Shown here: positions 1 through 9,699 of the stretch, piece after piece
Layout: every line of letters starts with the position of its first letter
How positions within the stretch are numbered: position 1 is the stretch's first letter
Source: an uncultured Pelagibacteraceae bacterium
GTDB taxonomy: Bacteria > Pseudomonadota > Alphaproteobacteria > Pelagibacterales > Pelagibacteraceae
Assembly: GCA_902576115.1 (NCBI GenBank)
Contig: CACGUE010000007.1
Span: 1 to 64,000 of the forward strand
DNA: 64,000 nucleotides
Reading direction: 5' to 3'
The notes under the pieces: model-generated
Database searches by the model: none
The model's input: only the letters and a program-made list of their open reading frames with translations
Told to the model about the DNA's origin: nothing
Position numbers and translations under genes: made by a program

Positions 1-285
1 GCTGACCTCTTTGACAAAATTTATAAAATCATTATTTTTTGCAACAAAATCGGTTTCGCAATTAATTTCTATTAACGAAGTTTTCTTATTATCACCACTA
101 ATAGCTATTACACCTTCTTTTGCATCCCTTGACATTTTTTTTGATGCCTTGGCAATTCCTTTTACTCTTAATATTTCTGAAGCTTTATCTAAATCCCCAT
201 TCGCTTCTTTTAAAGCTGCATTACAATCTTTAAAACCAGCACCTGTTGATTGCCTAAGTTTTTTAACTTTTTCGATATCACTCAT
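1..285 (-). CDS. tsf: Elongation factor Ts, N-terminal part (runs off the window)
   Basis: Guanine-nucleotide exchange factor for EF-Tu in the cytoplasm. The ORF track misses it because its stop lies outside the window. Reading the minus strand from the ATG at 285 gives 95 codons beginning [18 protein letters not shown]. This is the UBA-like N-terminal domain, and it is followed by the diagnostic CETDFVAKN motif of the EF-Tu contact region. It starts 12 bases after the rpsB stop, the usual rpsB-tsf arrangement, so it is probably cotranscribed with rpsB and shares its leader control. EF-Ts is normally close to 290 residues, so about two thirds lies beyond base 1. Confidence 0.95.
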   Translation of the reverse strand, partial: MSDIEKVKKLRQSTGAGFKDCNAALKEANGDLDKASEILRVKGIAKASKKMSRDAKEGVIAISGDNKKTSLIEINCETDFVAKNNDFINFVKEVS

Positions 286-297
286 TAATTTATTAAA

Positions 298-1062
298 TTA
301 GTTAAGTTTTTTTTTAATTATATTTTCTTTTTCATTAGAAGATTTGATATTATTTACTTCTTCATTTATTGGTTGGATATTTTGTTTTGCATCATTAATA
401 GTTTCTTTCATTAAGTTGCAATATAGATCTATAGATCTCCTAGCATCATCATTACCTGGTATAGGAAAATCAATACCATCAGGGTTAGAATTTGTATCCA
501 ATATAGCTATAATCGGAATTCCAAGCTTTATTGATTCCTTTATTGCTAGAGACTCATAATTTGTATCAATAATAAATACCAAATCTGGAATTTTTTTCAT
601 TTCCATAATTCCTCCTAATGATCTTTGAAGTTTATCTCTTTGTCCGCTCATTTTTAATAATTCTTTTTTAGTAAAACCTCTATTTTCAGATGAAAGATCA
701 GAGTTAATTTTATTTAATTTTTTAATCGAGTTTGAAATTGTGCCCCAATTAGTTAACATTCCACCTAGCCATCTATAATTAACAAAGTATTGATCAGTAT
801 CTTTAGCAAGTTGCGCAACTGCTTCTGATGCTTGTTTTTTAGTGGATATAAATAAAATTTTCCCTCCAGAAGATATTGTATTGTGTACTTTTTCAAGCGC
901 AGAGTTTGTCAACTCGAGTGTTTGAGTTAGATCTATGATGTGGATTGAGTCTCTTTTTCCAAATATATATCTTTTCATTTTCGGATTCCATCTTAGTGTT
1001 TTGTGACCTAAGTGGACACCAGCTTCTAATAATTGTTCTATTGTGATTTTTGGTATTTTCAT
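298..1062 (-). CDS. rpsB: 30S ribosomal protein S2
   Basis: Small-subunit ribosomal protein S2, 254 residues, a normal length. The N-terminus has the S2 signatures LLEAGVHLGHKTLRWNPKM and, further in, NYRWLGGMLTNWGTI and PDLVFIIDTNYESLAIKES. The C-terminus has an extra lysine- and asparagine-rich tail of about 30 residues with no clear homology. It is preceded by a G+C-richer leader able to form a pseudoknot (separate entry), which suggests autogenous translational control by S2. It is followed by tsf 12 bases downstream. The ATG at 1062 is supported by the conserved N-terminus. Confidence 0.98.
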   Translation of the reverse strand: MKIPKITIEQLLEAGVHLGHKTLRWNPKMKRYIFGKRDSIHIIDLTQTLELTNSALEKVHNTISSGGKILFISTKKQASEAVAQLAKDTDQYFVNYRWLGGMLTNWGTISNSIKKLNKINSDLSSENRGFTKKELLKMSGQRDKLQRSLGGIMEMKKIPDLVFIIDTNYESLAIKESIKLGIPIIAILDTNSNPDGIDFPIPGNDDARRSIDLYCNLMKETINDAKQNIQPINEEVNNIKSSNEKENIIKKKLN

Positions 1063-1140
1063 GTTTAATTCCCGGTTATGCCACCACAGTTATTGCCCCT
1101 TGGGGACCGGAGGTTTTTAACCACTAACTGTGTGCGTTAA
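1063..1140 (-). promoter_or_regulatory. rpsB 5' leader RNA (S2 autoregulatory element, pseudoknot)
   Basis: The gap before rpsB is strikingly G+C rich for this genome. As minus-strand RNA, CACAGUUA (1132-1125) pairs perfectly with UAACUGUG (1092-1085), closing an 8-bp stem. The enclosed part contains GGUU/AACC (1122-1119 with 1115-1112) and CCCC-AA-GGGG (1105-1102 with 1099-1096) hairpins. Between these hairpins, CCGGU (1110-1106) is complementary to ACCGG (1076-1072), just 10-14 bases upstream of the start codon, giving a pseudoknot that would cover the ribosome-binding region. An S2 leader motif has been published for Candidatus Pelagibacter (the 2009 comparative search of its G+C-rich intergenic regions), and this element fits that description. 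Confidence 0.75.
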
Positions 1141-1185
1141 TTTTTTTGAGATAAATACAATTTATTTTATAAAAAACAAGCTTTA

Positions 1186-4100
1186 TTATTCAATTATGAC
1201 GTTTTTAACCAAATTCAATGAGTTTATTAGCTTATTATTAACGTTTCTCTTATTTTTTAATTTAAAAGTATATATTTCTCCATTGTTTTCAACATAGATT
1301 TTAACTATTGTCTCACCATCTTTTTGATTTAAGTCGATTATTTTTTTTAAGTCTTTAAAATTATCAAATTTGAGAGCTATACTTTTAATTGGTTTATTGA
1401 CTAGATCATTTAATGATACTATTTTTTTAATATTAATTCGTTTTTGATTTCTATTTTCGTCAGAATATGTTTTCATTAATGTTAACATTAATGAATTACC
1501 TTCAATAAGCAGGCTTCTATTTTTTTCAAATACTTCTGAAAAAATAAATAATTCGAATAAATTTGAAAAATCTGAAAATTTAATAATACCATAAGAATTT
1601 CCTTTAGAGGTTTTTTTTTCTTGAACTTTAAGTACTGTGGCAGCAATATTACAGCTCAAAATATCTATTTGATTTTCAAACAACTCATAATCAATAATAT
1701 TATATTGAGAAAAAATTGATTTATATTGATGTATGGGATGGTCAGATATGTAAAAACCCAAAGTTTCAAATTCTTTAGTAAGTTTTACATCTGTATTCCA
1801 ATCTTCAATGTCTTCAATAAAATTTAGCTGCTCATCTTCTTGTTCATCGAAAAGGTCAAATTGATTAATAGATTTATTTTCATGAATATTTTTTGACTTT
1901 AATATTAAATTTGGAATTGAATTAAATAAGGATTGTCGATTTTTATTTAATTTATCAAAAGCTCCGGCTTGTACCAAGCCTTCTAATTGAAGTTTATTAA
2001 TATCTTTATGATAAATTCTATTTATAAAATCTAATAGATTTTTGAACTCACCTTTTTTAATCCTATTATTGACTATATTCGAAATTGCTTCAAACCCGAC
2101 ATTTTTAATAGCTCCTAATGCGTAATATAAATTTTTTCCATCTGAAGAAAAATCTGCAAACGATTTATTGATATCTGGTCTAATGACATTTATATTTAAT
2201 CTCTTCAATTCTTCATAAAATTCACTTAATTTTTTTTGATTAGACAATTCCATTGACATTGAGGCTACAAAAAATTCATGAGGATAGTGTGTTTTTAGGT
2301 AAGCAGTTTGATAAGCAATAACAGCGTAAGCGGCTGCATGGCTTTTATTAAATCCATACTCTGCAAAAGGTTCTATTTTTAGGAATATACCCGCTGCTAC
2401 ATCCTTACTAATACCGTTTTTATATGCTCCCTCTACAAATCTTTGTTTTTGTTTTTCTAATTCCGCTCTCTTTTTTTTTCCCATTGCTCTTCTTAAAATA
2501 TCTGCTTCACCAGCTGTAAAACCTGACAGAGTTTGTGCAATTTGCATAACTTGTTCTTGATAAATTATTACACCGTAAGTAGGTTTTAGTATTTGCTCCA
2601 ATTTTGGATGTAGATAATCGGGTTCTCTTTCACCATGCTTGCATTGGTTATATATTGGTATATTGCTCATTGGGCCTGGTCTGTAAAGAGCTACTAAAGC
2701 AATTATATCTTCTAACCTGTTGGGTTTCATATTTATAAGAGCATCTTTCATTCCGGAGCTCTCTAGCTGAAATAAACCTACTGTTTTACCACTTGATAGT
2801 AATTCATATACTTTTTCATCCTCATAACTTATTTTCTCAATATTAAAATCTGGATTAATTTTATTAATTAACTTTTGGGCTTTATCAATGACTGTAAGAG
2901 TTTTTAGGCCCAGAAAATCAAATTTAATAAGCCCTGCATTTTCAGCTGAATACATATCAAACTGTGTTGAAGGTAACAACAAATCGGCAGAACTATCTTT
3001 ATATAATGGAATTGTTTCAGTTAATTTTTTATCAGCAATAACAACACCAGCTGCATGAGTTGCAATGTTACGGTTTAGACCTTCTAATTTTAAAGATAAA
3101 TTTACAAGACGCTCTACTCTTTTATCTTCTTTAATAAGTTTTTGTAGCCTAGGTTCAACATTAATGCACTCTTGGAGTTTCATAGGTCTAGAGGGGTCAA
3201 AAGGTATCATTTTGCAAATACTATCGATGAAACCATAAGGTAAACCTAAAACTCTACCTACATCTCTAATAACCATTCTTGCCTTGAGCTTACCAAAAGT
3301 GATTATGTGGGCTACACTATCTTTATATTTTTTTGTCAAATACTCAAAAACTAAATCTCTTTTTTCTTCACAAAAATCTATATCAAAATCTGGCATTGAT
3401 ATTCTGTCAGGATTTAAAAACCGTTCAAAAATTAGATTAAATTTAATTGGATCAATATCTGTTATAGATAAACACCAGGCAACTAATGAGCCAGCGCCTG
3501 AACCTCTACCTGGTCCTACTGGTATTTTATTTTGCTTAGCCCATTTTATATAATCAGATACAATTAAAAAATACCCGGAATAATTCATTTCAATTATTAT
3601 TTTAATTTCATGATCCAGTCTATTTTTATATTTTAAAAAATTTTTATCATTAATTATTTTTTCATAATCTAGATTAAAAACTGTTTTAAATTTATTTTTT
3701 AGACCATCAATAGATAATTGCATCAACAACTTATTTGCATCATTATCGGATGATGAAATATTTGGTAAAATGGGTTTAGATGAATTTGGTTTAAAAGAGC
3801 ATCTAAAAGGTAGATTGAAATTATTTTCTAAAGCTTCAGGCAAATCTTTAAAAAGTTCAATCATCTCATCAGATGTTTTAAAATAATGTTGATTGGTAAA
3901 TTTGAACCTATTTGAGTCATTGATATAAGTTTTTTCACCAATACAAATTAATGCATCATGAGCTTCGAACATATTTTTATCTAAATAATAAATTTCATTT
4001 GTCGCTATAATAGGTAATTCAAACTTTTCTGAAATTTTAAGATTATAATTTTCAAATTCTTTCTCATTTAAATCATTATGTCTTTGAATTTCGATATAGA

Positions 4101-4596
4101 TATTATTATTAAATTTTTCTTTTAGTTTTCTTAAAATTTCATCGATCTCAGTAAACAATCCTTTATTAAAAAGTGAACCAATCAAACATTTAATCGATCC
4201 AGTTAATACTATTATGCCTTCTGAGTTGTTGATTAAATCATCTAAATCACAATGAGCATCGGTAGTTTCTGAATTTTCTAAATAAGATTTGGATGAAAGT
4301 TTAATTAAATTTTTATATCCATTATTATTTTTTGCTATTAGGGGAATTAATCCATAGAAACTTTTATATTTAAATAAAATTTGTGTACCTATAATTGGTT
4401 GTGTACCAACCGAAGATAAATTCTCAGAAAATTCTAATGCGCCCGATAAATTGAGGGTATCAGACAAACCTAATGATCTAATTTTATTTTTTTTACAAAA
4501 ATCTTTTAGTTCATCAATTTTAACCGCACCTTCACAAATTGAATACTGAGTATGTATTTTAAAATGGTTAAAAGTTTTATTAACTGAATCTTTCAT
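1186..4596 (-). CDS. dnaE: DNA polymerase III alpha subunit
   Basis: Replicative C-family DNA polymerase, 1136 residues, the usual DnaE size. An N-terminal PHP domain (about residues 10-200) starts FKIHTQYSICEGAVKIDEL. The polymerase core contains GPGRGSGAGSL and the catalytic aspartate motif PDFDIDF near residue 402, then FEFLTKKY-like finger and ATHAAGVVIAD segments. A helix-hairpin-helix region and an OB-fold region (about residues 980-1060) complete it. The start overlaps the end of lolD by 17 bases, so it is the last gene of the proS-lolC-lolD-dnaE run. It is followed by the rpsB leader, which probably has its own promoter. Confidence 0.98.
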   Translation of the reverse strand: MKDSVNKTFNHFKIHTQYSICEGAVKIDELKDFCKKNKIRSLGLSDTLNLSGALEFSENLSSVGTQPIIGTQILFKYKSFYGLIPLIAKNNNGYKNLIKLSSKSYLENSETTDAHCDLDDLINNSEGIIVLTGSIKCLIGSLFNKGLFTEIDEILRKLKEKFNNNIYIEIQRHNDLNEKEFENYNLKISEKFELPIIATNEIYYLDKNMFEAHDALICIGEKTYINDSNRFKFTNQHYFKTSDEMIELFKDLPEALENNFNLPFRCSFKPNSSKPILPNISSSDNDANKLLMQLSIDGLKNKFKTVFNLDYEKIINDKNFLKYKNRLDHEIKIIIEMNYSGYFLIVSDYIKWAKQNKIPVGPGRGSGAGSLVAWCLSITDIDPIKFNLIFERFLNPDRISMPDFDIDFCEEKRDLVFEYLTKKYKDSVAHIITFGKLKARMVIRDVGRVLGLPYGFIDSICKMIPFDPSRPMKLQECINVEPRLQKLIKEDKRVERLVNLSLKLEGLNRNIATHAAGVVIADKKLTETIPLYKDSSADLLLPSTQFDMYSAENAGLIKFDFLGLKTLTVIDKAQKLINKINPDFNIEKISYEDEKVYELLSSGKTVGLFQLESSGMKDALINMKPNRLEDIIALVALYRPGPMSNIPIYNQCKHGEREPDYLHPKLEQILKPTYGVIIYQEQVMQIAQTLSGFTAGEADILRRAMGKKKRAELEKQKQRFVEGAYKNGISKDVAAGIFLKIEPFAEYGFNKSHAAAYAVIAYQTAYLKTHYPHEFFVASMSMELSNQKKLSEFYEELKRLNINVIRPDINKSFADFSSDGKNLYYALGAIKNVGFEAISNIVNNRIKKGEFKNLLDFINRIYHKDINKLQLEGLVQAGAFDKLNKNRQSLFNSIPNLILKSKNIHENKSINQFDLFDEQEDEQLNFIEDIEDWNTDVKLTKEFETLGFYISDHPIHQYKSIFSQYNIIDYELFENQIDILSCNIAATVLKVQEKKTSKGNSYGIIKFSDFSNLFELFIFSEVFEKNRSLLIEGNSLMLTLMKTYSDENRNQKRINIKKIVSLNDLVNKPIKSIALKFDNFKDLKKIIDLNQKDGETIVKIYVENNGEIYTFKLKNKRNVNNKLINSLNLVKNVIIE

Positions 4597-5266
4597 TGGT
4601 GACGTTCATTTTACCACCAATCATTTTAATTTTACAATCTGCCATATTTGCAAAATATCTATTGTGGGTTGCAAAGATTATAATTCTATTTTTATTTTTT
4701 AGATTAAATAAGATTTTGAATATTTGTTTTGCATTCTCAAAATCTAAACTTCCAGTAGGTTCATCAGCTAAGATAATGTTCGGTTCATTAATTAAAGCTC
4801 TAGCAATTGCTATTCTTTGATTTTCACCACCTGATAGTTCTGATGGATAATGATCTAATCTTGCGCTTAAATCAAATTTTTTAATCAATTTTTTTGCTAA
4901 ATCTGATGATTTTGATTTGCTCTTAGAAATTAATAAATTTGGAAGTAATACATTTTCAAGTGCTGTAAAATCAGGCAATAAATTTTTGTCTTGATATATT
5001 ATACCTATATTTTTTGATCTTATATGGTCATTCTCAATTGAACTATTTGTATCAATTTTCTTTTTATTAAATTCAATAAAACCTGATGATGGAATGTCAA
5101 TTAATGACAATAAGTTTAATAATGTGGATTTACCAGATCCTGATGGTCCTATAATTGAATATACTTTTCCAGCCTCGAATTTGAAATTTATATTATTTAA
5201 AACTTTTAGCGATTTATTTTTTTCATACTTCTTTGATAAATTATTTAATTTTAAAAAATTATTCAT
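4580..5266 (-). CDS. lolD: Lipoprotein-releasing ABC transporter ATPase LolD
   Basis: ATPase of the LolCDE-type complex, which extracts outer-membrane lipoproteins from the inner membrane. It has 228 residues with Walker A GPSGSGKSTLL (about 40-50), the ABC signature LSGGENQR, Walker B IILADEPTGSLD, and the switch histidine in FATHN. It lies directly after lolC with an 8-base overlap, and the pairing fixes the assignment against other small ABC ATPases (for example MacB-type or FtsE). It overlaps dnaE by 17 bases at the 3' end, suggesting translational coupling. Confidence 0.92.
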   Translation of the reverse strand: MNNFLKLNNLSKKYEKNKSLKVLNNINFKFEAGKVYSIIGPSGSGKSTLLNLLSLIDIPSSGFIEFNKKKIDTNSSIENDHIRSKNIGIIYQDKNLLPDFTALENVLLPNLLISKSKSKSSDLAKKLIKKFDLSARLDHYPSELSGGENQRIAIARALINEPNIILADEPTGSLDFENAKQIFKILFNLKNKNRIIIFATHNRYFANMADCKIKMIGGKMNVTNERFS

Positions 5267-6470
5267 ATTTTAAAGTTTGTATTGTATCTAATTTTGCCGC
5301 TCTAGAAGCTGGATAAATTGATACGATAGATGTTATTACTATCGAACATAATGTGATTAAGATAATTGAATTTACATTTATTTCTGATGGAAGAGTACTT
5401 AAAAAGTAAATTTCCTCTGGAAATAACATTACATCAAAAGTATTTGAAACAAATTTCCTAATATCTTCTATATAGTATGAAAATAAAGTACCTAATAAAA
5501 TACCAAATAGAGTTGCCGAAGTACCGATAACAAATCCAACAAAAAAGAAAATTTTTTTAATCGATGTATTTGTTACTCCAATAGATTTTAGAATTCCTAT
5601 ATCTCTAGTTTTATTTTTAACTAATATAGTCAAACCAGAAATAATATTAAATGCAGCTACAATAATTATTAAAGATAAGATTATAAACATCACATTTCTT
5701 TCAACTTTTAGAGCTGAAAATAATGAATCATTTAAATCTGCCCATGTATAAACATATGCGTCAGGAAATGACTCTAATAATTTTTTTTTATAATATTCAA
5801 TATTTTTTGGATCTTTAAAATAGTACTCAGTAAATCTTATATCTTTATTTTTATTAAAAAAGTCTTCTAATGCATTAAGATTGATATATGCTACATTCTC
5901 ATTAAATTCGCCTATCCCACTATCAAATATTGAAATTACTTCAAATTTGTCTTGTCTTGGAAAAGACCCTACAATTGTTTGGACGCCAGATGGTGACATT
6001 ATTGTTATTTGATCACCAATGTCTATATCAAGTAAAAAGCTTAAATCCTTTCCAATTGAAATTGAATTATTTTTTAGATCTGTTGATCCAAAATATTTTT
6101 GATTATTTGATATTTCTAGTTTCTTAAAATCATTATTTAAATATCCTTTTAAAAGGATGCCTTTTGTATTTTGTTTTGAAAGAATTACTGCTTCTCCATC
6201 ATTTGAAACAATACCTTTTGCAAAGTCTTTATCAGTCATTAATACTAAAGGCTTGTTGTAAGGTTTTACAACAGCATGAGCATTAAAACCTACAATTTTA
6301 TTTATTAACTCTGTTCTAAAACCATTCATTACCGACATAACAATTATTAGTACAGCTACACCCAAACCAATACCAATAAAGGAAAAGATAGAGATTACAT
6401 TTAAAAAGCCATCTTTTTTTCTAGCTTTTAAAAATCTAAATATAATTTCTTTTTCTAGTTGCGAAATCAA
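5259..6470 (-). CDS. lolC: Lipoprotein-releasing ABC transporter permease LolC/E
   Basis: Inner-membrane permease of 403 residues with the MacB-PCD/FtsX layout: one transmembrane segment near residues 25-47 (FIGIGLGVAVLIIVMSVMNG), a periplasmic domain of about 200 residues, and three C-terminal segments from about residue 260. Key family text is RDIGILKSIGVTN after transmembrane segment 2. Only one permease gene is present. Many alphaproteobacteria have a single LolF-like permease that likely works as a homodimer with LolD instead of a LolC/LolE pair, so lolF would be an alternative name. It overlaps proS by 4 bases and lolD by 8. Confidence 0.9.
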   Translation of the reverse strand: MISQLEKEIIFRFLKARKKDGFLNVISIFSFIGIGLGVAVLIIVMSVMNGFRTELINKIVGFNAHAVVKPYNKPLVLMTDKDFAKGIVSNDGEAVILSKQNTKGILLKGYLNNDFKKLEISNNQKYFGSTDLKNNSISIGKDLSFLLDIDIGDQITIMSPSGVQTIVGSFPRQDKFEVISIFDSGIGEFNENVAYINLNALEDFFNKNKDIRFTEYYFKDPKNIEYYKKKLLESFPDAYVYTWADLNDSLFSALKVERNVMFIILSLIIIVAAFNIISGLTILVKNKTRDIGILKSIGVTNTSIKKIFFFVGFVIGTSATLFGILLGTLFSYYIEDIRKFVSNTFDVMLFPEEIYFLSTLPSEINVNSIILITLCSIVITSIVSIYPASRAAKLDTIQTLKYE

Positions 6471-7795
6471 TTTTGCTTAGCTTTTATTATTTGTGAGGCT
6501 ATATCTTCAACTTTCAACTTATGAGTTTCTCCATCAACTTCTTTGAACTCATATAAATTTCCTTGAGATTTACTTCCGATTATCAATTGATATGGAATTC
6601 CGATTAAATTAAATTTTTTTATTTTAGCTGAGATATTTTCATCAGAATCATCAATGATTGGATCTATATTTTTTGATTTTAGAAATTCATATATTTTTAT
6701 AGACTTTTCTAAATTAGATTGATCATTTTTATTTATCATTGGAATAATCGCACAATCATAAGGTGTCACTGACATGGGCCATTTCATTAAACCTTCTGTA
6801 TCGTTATATTTTGCCTCAATTATGGCACCAACAAGTCTAGAAACTCCTATTCCGTATGATCCCATTTTAACAAATTCTTTTTTTCCATTAAAATCAACAG
6901 CAGCATTCATTGGTTTTGAGTATTTATCTCCAAAATAAAATATGTGACCAACTTCAATACCTTTAGTATTTACTCTAAATTCCTCTGGAATAGATTTTTC
7001 AAATTCATCTTTATTAAATTTTTCATCTGTTACAGAATAAAACTTTTCATATTGTTTTCTCAATGTAGCTAATGATTCTTTATCTAGAATTGTTTTAGAG
7101 CTGTCTACATCAAAAATTCTTTTATCCGTATAAATTTTGCTTTCACCAGTATCGGCAAGAATAATAAATTCATGTGATAAGTTTCCTCCTATAGGGCCCG
7201 TATCAGCAGCCATGGGAATTGCGGATAACTTTAGTCTCTTAAAAGTTTTTAAATATGAAAGAAAAAATTTATTGTAGGAAAATATTGCATCATCATCTGT
7301 TAAATCAAAAGAGTAAGCATCCTTCATATAAAATTCTCTACATCTCATAATTCCAAATCTTGGTCTTAACTCATCTCTAAATTTCCATTGAATATGGTAC
7401 AATAATTGAGGTAAAGATTTATATGATTTAAATGAAGATCTAAAAATTTCTGTCACAAGTTCTTCGTTGGTCGGACCATATAACATTTCTCTATTTTGAC
7501 GATCCTTAATTCTTAACATTTCTTCACCATAATCTTCATATCGTCCACTTTCCTTCCAAATTTCAGATGATTGAATTGTGGGCATTAATATTTCTTGAAC
7601 ACCAACACGGTCTTGTTCTTCTCTAACTATTTGTTCTATTTTTTTCATCACTTTAAATCCAAGAGGTAACCAAGAATAAATACCAGCAGAGGACTGTTTA
7701 ATCATGCCTACTCTTAACATTAACTGATGTGATTTAATTTTAGCCTCAGATGGATTATTTTTCAGTATCGGAATAAATGATTTTGAAAAAAACAT
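6467..7795 (-). CDS. proS: Prolyl-tRNA synthetase (short alphaproteobacterial form)
   Basis: Class II aminoacyl-tRNA synthetase charging tRNA-Pro, 442 residues. Visible class II elements are the motif 1 region around LPLGFKVMKKIEQIVREEQ, motif 2 FRDELRPRFGIMRCREFYMKDAYSF (in part), and motif 3 YGIGVSRLVGAI. A C-terminal anticodon-binding domain follows (DCAIIPMINKN onward). The editing (INS) domain found between motifs 2 and 3 in the roughly 570-residue enterobacterial enzyme is absent, as is normal in alphaproteobacteria. The start overlaps the DUF1467 gene stop by one base. Confidence 0.96.
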   Translation of the reverse strand: MFFSKSFIPILKNNPSEAKIKSHQLMLRVGMIKQSSAGIYSWLPLGFKVMKKIEQIVREEQDRVGVQEILMPTIQSSEIWKESGRYEDYGEEMLRIKDRQNREMLYGPTNEELVTEIFRSSFKSYKSLPQLLYHIQWKFRDELRPRFGIMRCREFYMKDAYSFDLTDDDAIFSYNKFFLSYLKTFKRLKLSAIPMAADTGPIGGNLSHEFIILADTGESKIYTDKRIFDVDSSKTILDKESLATLRKQYEKFYSVTDEKFNKDEFEKSIPEEFRVNTKGIEVGHIFYFGDKYSKPMNAAVDFNGKKEFVKMGSYGIGVSRLVGAIIEAKYNDTEGLMKWPMSVTPYDCAIIPMINKNDQSNLEKSIKIYEFLKSKNIDPIIDDSDENISAKIKKFNLIGIPYQLIIGSKSQGNLYEFKEVDGETHKLKVEDIASQIIKAKQN

Positions 7796-8040
7796 TAATT
7801 TAAAAAGTTACGTAAATTTAAAATTTCATTAATTACTAATAAATATATAATTATAAAAATACCAGACGTAATTAAAGTACAATAAATTATTTTTTTAGTT
7901 ATTTTTGGATTTTCTGGGGCCCCAGGGTCAACTCCCTCTATATTTTCCTTTTTTTCGCGATTAACATCTATAGGTAGAATGGCAAAAAAAACTATCCACC
8001 ACAAGCACACATATACAACTATTGAGCCTGTAATACTCAA
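7795..8040 (-). CDS. DUF1467 family small membrane protein
   Basis: An 81-residue protein with two predicted transmembrane segments (about residues 5-24 and 50-72) joined by a charged loop containing EGVDPGAPENPKITKK, the characteristic text of DUF1467. Function is unknown. In alphaproteobacteria the family sits between rnj and proS, exactly as here. The gene abuts rnj with no gap and overlaps proS by one base. Conservation of position suggests cotranscription rather than a shown functional link. Confidence 0.85.
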   Translation of the reverse strand: MSITGSIVVYVCLWWIVFFAILPIDVNREKKENIEGVDPGAPENPKITKKIIYCTLITSGIFIIIYLLVINEILNLRNFLN

Positions 8041-9699
8041 TTAAATCCTCACTAAGTTTATATTTGTATAAGGTTTTTTTCCTAATTTTTCTTTTGTGTA
8101 CTTTCTACAAGTTATTTTAAGAGCATCAATTAAATTTGATTCTTGCTTTTTATTATTTAAAGAAAAAGTTTTTGCTGTTTTTTCAATTTCCTCTTCAAGA
8201 TTAAATGTAAATTCATCTTTTTCGTATATAGGTAAACCTCTAAAAGTTAATAAAGGTTTGTTGTGAATGTTACCATTAGGTGTAATTAGCAATGTTGCTT
8301 CTATTAATCCGTTGGTAGATAAATTTTTTCTCTCTTTGATAGATTGAGCATCTTCATAAACACTTATAGCACCATCTACGTAAAGTCTTCCACTTGGAGC
8401 CTTATCATATACTTCAGGTTTATCACCTGGATAAATTCTAACTATATCACCATTTTCTACTCTAACAGGATGTGGTACTTGCATTTCTTTAGCAAAATTT
8501 ATGTGTTCAATCATATGTCTATGTTCACCATGAACAGGTATGACTGATCTTGGTTTTATCCAGTCATACATATCTTTTAAATCTTCTCTATTTGGATGTC
8601 CTGATACATGAATAAATTCACTATCTTCTGAAATTACTTCTATACCTTCTCTAACTAATTGATTGTGTAGTTTGTATAATTTTTTTTCATTACCTGGAAT
8701 AATTTTTGAAGAAAATATAACTGCGTCCCCTCTCTCAACAAAAACATCTGGATGTGTATAATTTGAAATACGGTTCATTGCACCCATTGGTTCTCCTTGG
8801 CTACCAGTACATAAGTAAACAATTTTTTCTCTTGAAATATTTTTTGCATCTCTAGCATCAAGTGGTTCAATAACGTTTTGCAAGTAACCACATTGCCTCG
8901 CAGCTTTAAAAATTCTATGCATTGAACGGCCCACTAAAGCAATTTGCCTACCTGTTTTTTCAGCACAATAAAAGGCAGACTCCATTCTAGCTACATTTGA
9001 AGCGAAAGATGTAATAATTATTCTTTTCTTTAATCTTTCCATTATCTTTAGCATATTTTTTCTTACATCGAGTTCAGATCCTGCTCTTCCTGCACTAAAT
9101 ACGTTTGTTGAGTCACATATCATTGTCAAAACACCTTCTTCACCAATTTCCTTTAATCTTTTTGAATTCATATTGTCTCCAGTTAATGGATCTGGATCGC
9201 ACTTCCAATCACCAGTGTGTAATATATTTCCAACAGGTGTTTCAATTTTTAGTCCATTAGGTTCTAGTATAGAATGTGTTAATGTAACAAATTCTATTTT
9301 AAAAGGACTTAAATCTACAATGCTGTTTAATTGAACAACTTTTAGATATCCTGTTACATCAATTTTTTTTTCCTTAAATTTTTCTGAAATTAACACTGAT
9401 GTAAATGGAGTAGCAAATATTTTACATTTTAGTTTTGGCCATATATGAGCAATTGCACCAATATGATCTTCATGTGCATGAGTTAGAACAATACCTAATA
9501 AGTCATCTTTTTTATCAACAATAAATCCAGGGTCAGGATATATTAAATCAACTCCAGGAATTGCATCATCTGCAAAAGTAACTCCTATATCTACAATTAT
9601 CCATTTTCTATTATCTGGATTTCCATAGGCGAATAAATTCATATTCATCCCAATTTCTCCAGATCCCCCTAAAGGGCAAAAAATTAATTCTTCTTTCAT
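8041..9699 (-). CDS. rnj: Ribonuclease J
   Basis: Metallo-beta-lactamase/beta-CASP ribonuclease of 552 residues, the full RNase J length. Zinc-binding motif HAHEDHIGA lies near residue 75, with later ligands in HTGDWKCD and the beta-CASP motif region SGHPNREDLKDM followed by PVHGEHRHM near residue 390. A C-terminal domain of about 100 residues ends in a basic tail. It processes and degrades RNA in the cytoplasm, and in alphaproteobacteria it contributes to rRNA maturation. It overlaps coaX by 4 bases. Confidence 0.95.
   Translation of the reverse strand: MKEELIFCPLGGSGEIGMNMNLFAYGNPDNRKWIIVDIGVTFADDAIPGVDLIYPDPGFIVDKKDDLLGIVLTHAHEDHIGAIAHIWPKLKCKIFATPFTSVLISEKFKEKKIDVTGYLKVVQLNSIVDLSPFKIEFVTLTHSILEPNGLKIETPVGNILHTGDWKCDPDPLTGDNMNSKRLKEIGEEGVLTMICDSTNVFSAGRAGSELDVRKNMLKIMERLKKRIIITSFASNVARMESAFYCAEKTGRQIALVGRSMHRIFKAARQCGYLQNVIEPLDARDAKNISREKIVYLCTGSQGEPMGAMNRISNYTHPDVFVERGDAVIFSSKIIPGNEKKLYKLHNQLVREGIEVISEDSEFIHVSGHPNREDLKDMYDWIKPRSVIPVHGEHRHMIEHINFAKEMQVPHPVRVENGDIVRIYPGDKPEVYDKAPSGRLYVDGAISVYEDAQSIKERKNLSTNGLIEATLLITPNGNIHNKPLLTFRGLPIYEKDEFTFNLEEEIEKTAKTFSLNNKKQESNLIDALKITCRKYTKEKLGKKPYTNINLVRI

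Noticed and set aside
11-301. Plus-strand 96-residue ORF at the left edge
   Set aside because: It is the antisense shadow of tsf, whose conserved EF-Ts sequence is read on the minus strand.
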